A DNA stretch of 6,094 nt from Thermoplasmatota archaeon (GTDB lineage: Archaea; Thermoplasmatota; E2; DHVEG-1): the NCBI GenBank assembly GCA_018824925.1, contig JAHJFH010000124.1:1-6094 (forward strand), written 5' to 3'. The position numbers and the translations under genes are program-made. The notes below the pieces were generated by a model. It worked only from the letters and a program-made list of their open reading frames with translations, searched no databases and was not told the origin of the DNA. This document shows positions 1 to 4,791 of the stretch, piece after piece; within the stretch, counting starts at the first letter, position 1; the number at the start of each line of letters is the position of its first letter.

Positions 1-119
1 ATATATTTTTTGACGATAAACTCAATTGCTTCACTTTTATCTTTAAGATCATATTTGGCTTTGACGATATTTAGAACACGATTAATGTTTTCATTTAATT
101 TTATCAAAGCTTGAGTCAT
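1..119 (-). CDS. DUF2683-like ribbon-helix-helix (antitoxin-type) protein, partial
   Basis: The gene reads leftward from ATG at 119-117 and runs off the window after 39 codons, so the C-terminus is missing. The visible protein starts MTQALIKLNENINRV and continues with NIVKAKYDLKDKSEAIEFI. A short strand followed by two helices with a K-D-K-S-E-A turn is the pattern of DUF2683 and other ribbon-helix-helix proteins. Small archaeal proteins of this kind often sit beside RelE/ParE-type toxins and bind their own promoter as dimers. The start is supported by a good Shine-Dalgarno, AGGTGA at 132-127, seven bases upstream, and by a TATA-like element further up. Any partner gene would lie to the left, outside the window, so the toxin-antitoxin role is inference. 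Family assignment is fairly confident. Confidence 0.75.
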   Translation of the reverse strand, partial: MTQALIKLNENINRVLNIVKAKYDLKDKSEAIEFIVKKY

Positions 120-140
120 AATTATTTCACCTTAGTTTAT

Positions 141-155
141 ATTAGTTTAACTAAT
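141..155. promoter_or_regulatory. Inverted repeat, candidate autoregulatory operator
   Basis: The sequence ATTAGTT-T-AACTAAT is a perfect 7-bp inverted repeat around one central base. It lies between the TATA-like element and the Shine-Dalgarno of the leftward ribbon-helix-helix gene, around the expected transcription start. Proteins of that family commonly repress their own promoters through such palindromes, so an operator role is a reasonable inference. The region is very AT-rich, which makes chance palindromes more likely. Confidence 0.45.
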
Positions 156-168
156 TTATATTATTTCC
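153..168 (-). promoter_or_regulatory. BRE/TATA-like promoter of the antitoxin-like gene
   Basis: Read on the minus strand this is GGAAATAATATAAATT, a purine-rich BRE-like stretch followed by a TATA box. A start site about 25 bases downstream would fall near 134, leaving a short leader with the Shine-Dalgarno at 132-127. A second copy of the TATA-like core (TAATATAAAC) lies at 144-135 on the same strand and could be an alternative. Confidence 0.5.
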
Positions 169-231
169 TATTTAACCTGTTTTCATTAATAAGCAAAGTG
201 CCTCAATTATTTCGTTTTTTATAAGTGTACA

Positions 232-453
232 TTATGTTTTGTTATAAAATAATAAAGAGACTGGTGACCCATACTTCGATGTATGTACCGGTTCTAATTC
301 ATTGATTATTATTAATTGTTCAATAGCAGAAATCGTATTTCTAAATATTTTATTATTTATAGAAATATAATCAACGGTAGTATAACGATTGTAAAAAAGC
401 GGTTGGTGCCATGAAGTATCCATGCACCAAAGAGGTTTTTTGATCGACGACAA
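232..453 (-). pseudogene. Short ORF, possible winged-helix C-terminal remnant
   Basis: This leftward ORF encodes up to 73 aa from ATG 453. Its first third overlaps the 3' end of the CPBP gene in another frame and is probably a shadow. The part beyond that gene's stop (about 356-232) reads like real protein: KIFRNTISAIEQLIIINELE, then PVHTSKYGSPVSLLFYNKT and a stop. This resembles the recognition helix, following helix and hairpin wing that end a winged-helix domain. No start codon, Shine-Dalgarno or N-terminal half is visible for such a domain. I read it as the tail of a decayed or truncated gene, but a small expressed protein cannot be excluded. Confidence 0.35.
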
Positions 454-1022
454 ATTTCAAGGGTAAGGATACCCTGTATCGTGGTTGTTAGTAGGTAAAG
501 CGATGTAATATGTTGGGGGTGACTGAGGATAAAACAGGTAAGTGAGGTAAGGTATGCGATTTTCAGTGTAGTTTTTTTAGCGAGAAATAAAAACAGAATA
601 CCGCGGAAAAAAAATTCTTCGGTGAATGCTTCGAAGAAGCTTTCTATGCCATAGAAGAGATCAGAGGTTATATGTGTGTTGGTTATAATGTAAATGCTGA
701 AGGTGGCGAGGAGCATTAGGGGCAGGAAAATGAGTGCGGAGAGGATGCTTTGATGCCATCCATGTTTGGCTATGCCAAGGTCAGAGAGTGTCAATTTTTT
801 TTTTTTGTATTCAATACCGATGAGGAGAAGGAGTGGGAGAATAATGAAAAGGAGTGTTTTTACGATAATGTAGGTGTGATTGCCAAGAATGGTGGTTTGA
901 AGGAGGGGCCAATAGAGAATAACAATTAAAATCATAGTGAGGGTGATGATGCCAAGGGAGGGGAGTGATTGTTTTTTCCAGCGGATACAGTAGACTATGG
1001 GGAGTATGAGGGGGATGAGCAT
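357..1022 (-). CDS. CPBP-family (Abi/CAAX-protease-like) intramembrane metalloprotease
   Basis: A 221-aa, very hydrophobic protein with about six to seven membrane segments. The CPBP signature is intact: the glutamate pair and arginine of EExxxR (E135, E136, R140, in FTEEFFFRG), FxxxH at F164-H168, and a C-terminal H204-x2-N207. In the family these residues form the membrane-embedded metal and catalytic site. Members process prenylated proteins, act in bacteriocin self-immunity, or have unknown substrates; the substrate here is unknown. The coordinates use the first ATG (1022), which has no Shine-Dalgarno. The frame is open and protein-like further upstream, and an ATA codon at 1049-1047 is preceded by GGTGACACC, so the protein may start nine residues earlier. 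The gene diverges from the 1212-2359 operon across a shared regulatory region. Confidence 0.85.
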   Translation of the reverse strand: MLIPLILPIVYCIRWKKQSLPSLGIITLTMILIVILYWPLLQTTILGNHTYIIVKTLLFIILPLLLLIGIEYKKKKLTLSDLGIAKHGWHQSILSALIFLPLMLLATFSIYIITNTHITSDLFYGIESFFEAFTEEFFFRGILFLFLAKKTTLKIAYLTSLTCFILSHPQHITSLYLLTTTIQGILTLEICRRSKNLFGAWILHGTNRFFTIVILPLIIFL

Positions 1023-1140
1023 GGGCCAGAGGAAGAAATTGAGTTCTATGGTGTCACCAACCTGGTGTGTGAATGGTGTTTTTTGTTATTATTTTAGTGG
1101 TTTTGTTGAACGATTGTGTAGTACCATAAAATGTTTTTTT

Positions 1141-1150
1141 TAATATAAAC
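1141..1150 (-). promoter_or_regulatory. TATA box, leftward CPBP gene promoter
   Basis: On the minus strand this reads GTTTATATTA, a good archaeal TATA box. Initiation would be expected near 1120, giving a leader of about 70 bases before the ATA/ATG start region. A weaker AT-rich element at about 1098-1087 could serve instead. The box abuts the inverted repeat at 1152-1168. Confidence 0.5.
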
Positions 1151-1151
1151 A

Positions 1152-1168
1152 ACTTTGCAATACAAAGT
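1152..1168. promoter_or_regulatory. Perfect inverted repeat between divergent TATA boxes, candidate operator
   Basis: ACTTTG-CAATA-CAAAGT is a perfect 6-bp inverted repeat with a 5-base spacer. It fills the gap between two copies of the same ten bases, TAATATAAAC, at 1141-1150 and 1168-1177, which contain the TATA boxes of the divergent genes. A dimeric protein bound here would touch both TATA boxes and could block TBP/TFB binding in both directions. The obvious candidate is the winged-helix regulator at 1843-2163. The palindrome is seen directly; its role is inferred. Confidence 0.55.
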
Positions 1169-1177
1169 AATATAAAC
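1165..1177 (+). promoter_or_regulatory. TATA box of the rightward three-gene operon
   Basis: AAGTAATATAAAC contains an AATATAAA core with purines just upstream. Transcription would start near 1195, leaving a leader of only about 15 bases before ATG 1212. That fits the absence of a clear Shine-Dalgarno there. The box overlaps the right arm of the inverted repeat. Confidence 0.55.
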
Positions 1178-1211
1178 CACAAACAACATAAAGGACTATA
1201 GGGAAACCACC

Positions 1212-1853
1212 ATGAATGAAAACATTAATCTTAAAACACTCGAAAAAAAAGCCTACCACATCAACTTCCAAGATGGTATATACGACATCATGTTCGGCAT
1301 CCTTCTCATATCCTTCGCGGTAGCTCCCATCCTCAGAGAAATCATTGGACTAGGATACATATTCTTCATGATCGTACCAGCACCACTCTTCTACATGCTC
1401 GCAAAAAAATATATCAGCCTCCCCCGAATCGGCATCGCCAAATATGGTGGTCACCGCAAGAAAAAACACCGAGCAATGCTCATCATATCACTTATCACCT
1501 TTCCCATAAGTATCATTCTTTTGACCCTCACCTACCTCGGGCCATTCCAAATTGATGTAAGCACGGCTCTTGGAGGTTATGCCGTCCCTATTAGTGCTGG
1601 ACTCTTTGCCATATTTATCTGTGGCCTCACTGCCTACCTCATCGATTTTTCCCACATCTTTTATTATGGACTCATTGTTGGATTAGGCATCATGATAACA
1701 GAATACCTAAACACCATCATTGAACCACCCATCAACAATGTATTAACCTTTAGTTTACCCGGCTTCATCATCATACTACTTGGACTCTACACACTTAGTC
1801 AATTCATCAAAAAATATCCTATTCCAACTGAGGAGATCACCAATGCGGGCTAA
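1212..1853 (+). CDS. Six-helix membrane protein of unknown function
   Basis: A 213-aa integral membrane protein, first gene of a three-gene operon. Six hydrophobic segments are visible at roughly residues 23-41, 48-65, 88-108, 122-143, 148-167 and 177-197. A basic loop (RKKKHR) lies between the second and third. Just before it is PRIGIAKYG, resembling the PRIGYVKF-type motif of membrane proteins that I recall beside small regulators. No catalytic motif is visible, so I propose no reaction. The start ATG follows GGAAACCACC without a strong Shine-Dalgarno, consistent with a very short leader. The last codons overlap the regulator gene by 11 bases, which implies translational coupling. Codons favour C at third positions, as in the divergent CPBP gene. 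Confidence 0.85.
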   Translation: MNENINLKTLEKKAYHINFQDGIYDIMFGILLISFAVAPILREIIGLGYIFFMIVPAPLFYMLAKKYISLPRIGIAKYGGHRKKKHRAMLIISLITFPISIILLTLTYLGPFQIDVSTALGGYAVPISAGLFAIFICGLTAYLIDFSHIFYYGLIVGLGIMITEYLNTIIEPPINNVLTFSLPGFIIILLGLYTLSQFIKKYPIPTEEITNAG

Positions 1854-2163
1854 ACAACCACCAACAGATTCAGGGATGCTCGCATCAATAGATAAACTCA
1901 TCCACGAACCCGCACGACTCAATATCATGGCGTTACTCTCTGTTGTGGAAAGCGCAGATTTCTTGTTTCTCATGCGACAAACAGGCCTCACCTTTGGGAA
2001 TCTCTCAGCACATATGACGAAACTTGAAAATGCCGGGTACATAATCATAATTAAGGAATTTATTGGAAAAAAACCACATACCATGCTCAAACTTACAGAT
2101 AAAGGAAAACAGGCGTTTGAAGATTATCGTCGTCAAATGCGACAATTCTTTACCAACATTTAA
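1843..2163 (+). CDS. Winged-helix transcriptional regulator (HTH_34-like, ArsR/MarR fold)
   Basis: A 106-aa single-domain DNA-binding protein. Helix 1 begins at HEPARLNIMALL (about 21-32). A recognition helix lies near residues 49-64 (LTFGNLSAHMTKLENAG), followed by a beta wing containing EFIGKKPHTMLKLT (about 72-85) and a C-terminal helix rich in R and F. The NLSAHMTKLE and GKKPHT pattern is typical of the HTH_34 winged-helix group, which binds DNA as dimers and usually represses. No metal-binding cysteines are seen, so the signal is not an obvious ArsR-type metal. ATG 1843 is chosen because GAGGAG lies at 1830-1835 and the domain begins soon after. An in-frame ATG at 1780 would add 21 residues read through the upstream gene and is unlikely. 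Self-control through the 1152-1168 repeat is inferred. Confidence 0.88.
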   Translation: MRAKQPPTDSGMLASIDKLIHEPARLNIMALLSVVESADFLFLMRQTGLTFGNLSAHMTKLENAGYIIIIKEFIGKKPHTMLKLTDKGKQAFEDYRRQMRQFFTNI

Positions 2164-2176
2164 GGAGAAATATATC

Positions 2177-2359
2177 ATGCAACAAAAATGGTATGTCCTA
2201 CAATTTATCATCGGGCTCAGCCTCGCCGTACTCGCTGTTGCTGGTATGTTTCATGGAACCTTGTTTGGTGAGAACACCACGGGTAGTGCAATTGTGCTTG
2301 GAATCAGTGGTATCTTACTTATTGCTACCTCCCTTATAGGTATCCTTAAGAAACAATAA
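2177..2359 (+). CDS. Small two-helix membrane protein
   Basis: A 60-aa protein with two membrane segments, about residues 7-25 and 36-57, joined by a short polar loop (HGTLFGENTTG) and ending in KKQ. The Shine-Dalgarno GGAG at 2164-2167 directly follows the upstream stop codon, and ATG 2177 lies nine bases after it, so the gene is the third member of the operon. In-frame codons upstream of this ATG belong to a shadow of the regulator gene. I do not recognise a family. Its position suggests it works with, or signals to, the membrane protein and regulator encoded before it. Confidence 0.75.
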   Translation: MQQKWYVLQFIIGLSLAVLAVAGMFHGTLFGENTTGSAIVLGISGILLIATSLIGILKKQ

Positions 2360-2392
2360 AAAAAAATGTGGGGAGGAGTTGATGTTGTTTTT
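2358..2392. terminator. Convergent poly-T termination signals
   Basis: Two T-runs lie between convergent genes. T5 on the plus strand at 2388-2392 follows the three-gene operon. Nine A on the plus strand at 2358-2366 read as T9 for the leftward aminotransferase transcript. Archaeal polymerase stops at such U-tracts without needing a hairpin, and I see no strong hairpin here. Confidence 0.4.
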
Positions 2393-2411
2393 CTAATACG
2401 GGGGAATGGTT

Positions 2412-3662
2412 CTAGACTCCTTCGGGAACATAGGATTCCTGCTGATACGATGTTGCCAGCTCTTCTTTGATGACCTCTGCGAGGCGCTTTATTCCTTCAG
2501 GGATTACGTCATCCTCGGAATATGAGAAATTGAGTCGCATAGAATTATAGTTACCACCCTCGGGGAAGAATGCTTCACCAACCACATAGGCTATTTTCTT
2601 TGAAAGGGCTTTTTGAAACATTAACCGGGTGTCAATACTTTTTGGTAAACTAATCCAAATGAACATACCTCCTTTGGGTACCGTCCATTTGATGCTCTTG
2701 GGGAAATATTTTTTGAGGGAGTCAAGCATGATGTCTCGTTTCCGTTTATATAATCGCTTGATTTCCGTAACCTGTCGATCAAGATACCCACCATTGACAT
2801 ATTCATAGGCTACATATTGTGAAAATACGTTTGTACAGAGATCTGTTGCTTGTTTTGCAAGAATAAGTTTATCTAAGATTTCTTTAGAAGCAATCACCCA
2901 TCCGAGGCGGAAACCGGGTGCTAGGATTTTTGAGAAGGTGCTTAGATAGATGACACGACCCCGTTTGTCAAAGGATTTAATCGGAGGAATCATTTCCCCC
3001 TCAAATACGAGTTCACCATAGGGATCATCCTCGACTATAAGAAAATCATATTCTGAGGCGATGTCTAACAGTTCCTTCCGGGTTGCTAGGGGCATGGTTT
3101 CGCCGGAGGGGTTTTGAAAGTTGGGAACCGCGTACAAGAATTTTGGGAGGATACTGGTTCTTCGTAGGCGTTCCAGGTTTCGACGCAGTGAGTCGGTATC
3201 AATACCCTCTTCATCCATAGGAATGGATTCACAATTGGCTTCATAGGCATTGAAGGCTTGAATAGCACCTAGGTATGTGGGAACGCTTGTAAGATAGGTA
3301 TCGCCCGGGTCGATAAAACAAAGGGCGACAAGGGAAAGACCTTGTTGTGCCCCGGTTGTCATAATAATATTATGGAGTTCACAGTTGATGTTTTTTTGTG
3401 AACGCATGCGTTGTGCAAGAACGCCACGGAGTGAGGTGAGACCCTCAGTAGTTCCATATTGAAGGGCGTTAGAGATATCGGTTTTGAAGACTTTTTCTAT
3501 ACATTCATGAATGATTTCAACAGGGAATGCATTTGGGTTGGGTAGACCTCCTGCGAAGGAAATCATCCCGGGGATCTGGGTGATTTTTAACAGCTCTCGG
3601 ATTTCTGATGATCGGAGACGTGTGGCTCGTTTTGAAAATAATCGCTCAATATTAACTACCAA
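2412..3662 (-). CDS. PLP-dependent class I aminotransferase (LysN / 2-aminoadipate aminotransferase-like)
   Basis: A 416-aa, full-length cytosolic enzyme that would move an amino group between an amino acid and a 2-oxo acid using pyridoxal phosphate. It opens with the family's SSEIRELLKITQIPGMISFA, then GGLPNP (39-44). Further landmarks are the phosphate-loop region TTGAQQGL (102-109), NPSG (N184), the PLP-nitrogen-contacting aspartate in EDDPYGE (D212 or D213), the Schiff-base lysine in STFSKILAPGFRLGW (K245), and the carboxylate-binding arginine in MRLNFS (R376). This pattern fits the broad-range MsaT/LysN/kynurenine aminotransferase group; substrate cannot be read from sequence. The start is TTG, preceded closely by GGTGG, and no ATG fits the conserved N-terminus. 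No pathway partner is adjacent. Confidence 0.93.
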   Translation of the reverse strand: MVVNIERLFSKRATRLRSSEIRELLKITQIPGMISFAGGLPNPNAFPVEIIHECIEKVFKTDISNALQYGTTEGLTSLRGVLAQRMRSQKNINCELHNIIMTTGAQQGLSLVALCFIDPGDTYLTSVPTYLGAIQAFNAYEANCESIPMDEEGIDTDSLRRNLERLRRTSILPKFLYAVPNFQNPSGETMPLATRKELLDIASEYDFLIVEDDPYGELVFEGEMIPPIKSFDKRGRVIYLSTFSKILAPGFRLGWVIASKEILDKLILAKQATDLCTNVFSQYVAYEYVNGGYLDRQVTEIKRLYKRKRDIMLDSLKKYFPKSIKWTVPKGGMFIWISLPKSIDTRLMFQKALSKKIAYVVGEAFFPEGGNYNSMRLNFSYSEDDVIPEGIKRLAEVIKEELATSYQQESYVPEGV

Positions 3663-3689
3663 AATTCCACCGTGTACCGGGAATATACA

Positions 3690-3702
3690 GGGTTATAAAA
3701 AG
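3690..3702 (-). promoter_or_regulatory. TATA-like promoter of the aminotransferase gene
   Basis: On the minus strand the stretch contains CCTTTTTATAA. Initiation about 25 bases downstream would fall near 3671, only about ten bases before the TTG start, so the leader would be very short and would just include GGTGG. It lies in the 71-base gap after the upstream gene, so the aminotransferase probably has its own transcript. A T6 run on the minus strand (3716-3711) just before it may end that upstream gene. Confidence 0.45.
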
Positions 3703-3733
3703 GTTAGTATAAAAAAGAGGAAGAATGGGGGGG

Positions 3734-4369
3734 TTATTCTCCAATAATGTGGATTTCTGTAACGTATTTCGCCCAATATTTTGATGAGGTGATGGTTTCT
3801 GGTCCATTGACATATGCGATTTTGAGATGCCCGTCCTGTGAGATGTTGAGAGGATTTCCTTCAAAGGTATACACTAGTAGGAGTGTGACTCCTCCAGTGG
3901 CTATGGGGTTTTCATTGGAAGCATTTGTTGCATCATAGACGGAGACATTTCCCATGATTTCGTCATAGGTATAGTTACTTCTGTAATCATCCTCAGCAAT
4001 TACGGTTATTTTATAGGAATCTAGGGTTTCGACATAGGGGATGAGAAGGGAAGTTATGGGGATGCCCGTGTAGTTTCCTTGGCCTTTGATGGCGGGGAAG
4101 CTGGTGCGATAGCCACCATAGCCGGTATAGTATTCCATATTTTTTAGTTGGGTAAGAGTGAATTTTTGTGAATCTTCTCCATAAGTTATGGTGAGGATGA
4201 TGGGTTCTTTGGATGCATCTGTACCGTTTGAGTCTGAGGGGGCGGTATTGTTAGTTTCATTTTCTGTGGGTGGTGCTAGGCTGGTATAGGCAAGAACCGC
4301 GATGGAAAAGATTATGACAACAGCCAGAAGTATGGTGAGTAGTTTGTTGTTGGAGTTTTTTTGTGTCAT
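3734..4369 (-). CDS. Membrane-anchored, glycosylation-rich protein with molybdopterin-oxidoreductase-like domain
   Basis: A 211-aa exported protein. Numbered from ATG 4369, an N-terminal hydrophobic segment (about 9-29) anchors it, followed by a T/N/S/P-rich linker (about 32-56) and one globular domain to the end. The domain shows FTLTQLKNME, then GNYTGIPITSLL, and near the end GHLKIAYV and YWAKYVTEIHI. This order matches the sulfite-oxidase-type molybdopterin-binding fold (PF00174). The cysteine that holds molybdenum in true enzymes is absent, and the protein has no cysteine at all, so it is probably not a standard Mo enzyme. At least eight N-x-S/T sequons mark it as a surface glycoprotein. 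TTG 4372 directly precedes the ATG and could extend it by one residue. No clear Shine-Dalgarno is seen. Fold assignment is moderately confident; the role is unknown. Confidence 0.8.
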   Translation of the reverse strand: MTQKNSNNKLLTILLAVVIIFSIAVLAYTSLAPPTENETNNTAPSDSNGTDASKEPIILTITYGEDSQKFTLTQLKNMEYYTGYGGYRTSFPAIKGQGNYTGIPITSLLIPYVETLDSYKITVIAEDDYRSNYTYDEIMGNVSVYDATNASNENPIATGGVTLLLVYTFEGNPLNISQDGHLKIAYVNGPETITSSKYWAKYVTEIHIIGE

Positions 4370-4460
4370 CAAGAGATGGCTGATTGATACTTTTTTTTTA
4401 AATCTTTCGCTATGTCTATCAAGGATTTAGTAATGGTTAAAATATGTAGTTATAGTATCA

Positions 4461-4691
4461 GTGAATTCTCGCTTGTATGTTGGAGCAATTTTCGTAGTAT
4501 CGTATATTGGGTTTCCCTGCATTAATTTATTTAGGGATCGTAGGTGTTATTTTGTTGGTTGTAGCGTTCTTTGTGGTGACGTTGGTTCCAAAAAAACGGG
4601 TTGGTTGGTATGGTGGCATCGATGGTGGGGTGGTATTGGGTTGTTGCTTGTTGTGGTGCATGCAGTATTGGGGTTGTTAGTATATGTGTAA
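4461..4691 (+). pseudogene. Small membrane protein with apparent frameshift, possible His-x13-His heme-binding helix
   Basis: The single-frame reading from GTG 4461 gives 76 aa, but its middle is an implausible Cys/Arg-rich stretch. A better reading starts in another frame at TTG 4507 with LGFPALIYLGIVGVILLVVA and FFVVTLVPKK, a clean membrane helix. It then moves back one base at the seven A of 4590-4596 into GWLVWWHRWWGGIGLL and VVVHAVLGLLVYV, ending at stop 4691. The joined product would be 61 aa with two membrane helices and a W/R-rich turn, resembling small proteins related to ferric-reductase or cytochrome-b membrane domains. The two histidines are 14 residues apart, the spacing of bis-histidine heme in b-type cytochromes. 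A sequencing error, true decay or programmed -1 frameshifting could explain it. No good Shine-Dalgarno is seen at either start. Confidence 0.45.
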
Positions 4692-4717
4692 CTCGTATGT
4701 TTGGGATGCTATAGTTA

Positions 4718-4724
4718 TTTTTTT
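4718..4724 (+). terminator. Poly-T terminator candidate
   Basis: A T7 run lies 27 bases after the stop of the small membrane ORF and well before the next gene. It fits a simple archaeal U-tract terminator. No hairpin is seen. Confidence 0.3.
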
Positions 4725-4737
4725 GGGGGGTCGTAAC

Positions 4738-4747
4738 TTTCTTATAC
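4738..4747 (+). promoter_or_regulatory. Weak TATA-like element before the exported protein gene
   Basis: TTTCTTATAC lies about 50 bases before ATG 4792. A start site near 4768 would leave a leader of about 24 bases that includes the strong Shine-Dalgarno at 4776-4783. The TATA match is only fair, and a second candidate (GGTATAAG, 4765-4772) is too close to leave room for that Shine-Dalgarno. Confidence 0.3.
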
Positions 4748-4791
4748 CACTGTGTAGATGATTTGGTATAAGTATGAGGAGAGCTTGAGAT

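Noticed and set aside
328..342. AGAAAT-CGT-ATTTCT inverted repeat as a terminator or operator for the CPBP gene
   Set aside because: It is followed by no T-run on the minus strand and sits in AT-rich sequence inside a coding-looking stretch, so chance is a sufficient explanation.
1430..1455. Shared GIAK-(H/Y)-G motif between the CPBP protein and the 213-aa membrane protein as evidence of duplication
   Set aside because: Sequence around the motif does not align, and each motif resembles its own family's pattern, so it is probably coincidence.
1780..1842. Upstream in-frame ATG extending the winged-helix regulator by 21 residues
   Set aside because: The added residues overlap the membrane protein gene out of frame, have no Shine-Dalgarno and do not resemble the family. 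GAGGAG sits correctly before ATG 1843.
1776..2090. Leftward 104-aa ORF opposite the regulator gene
   Set aside because: Lies entirely opposite clear coding sequence and has no family-like motifs or start signals. Other long frames opposite or overlapping the aminotransferase and 3734-4369 genes were dropped for the same reason.
2063..2176. N-terminal extension of the 60-aa membrane protein
   Set aside because: It is a shadow frame of the regulator gene; the Shine-Dalgarno at 2164-2167 points to ATG 2177.
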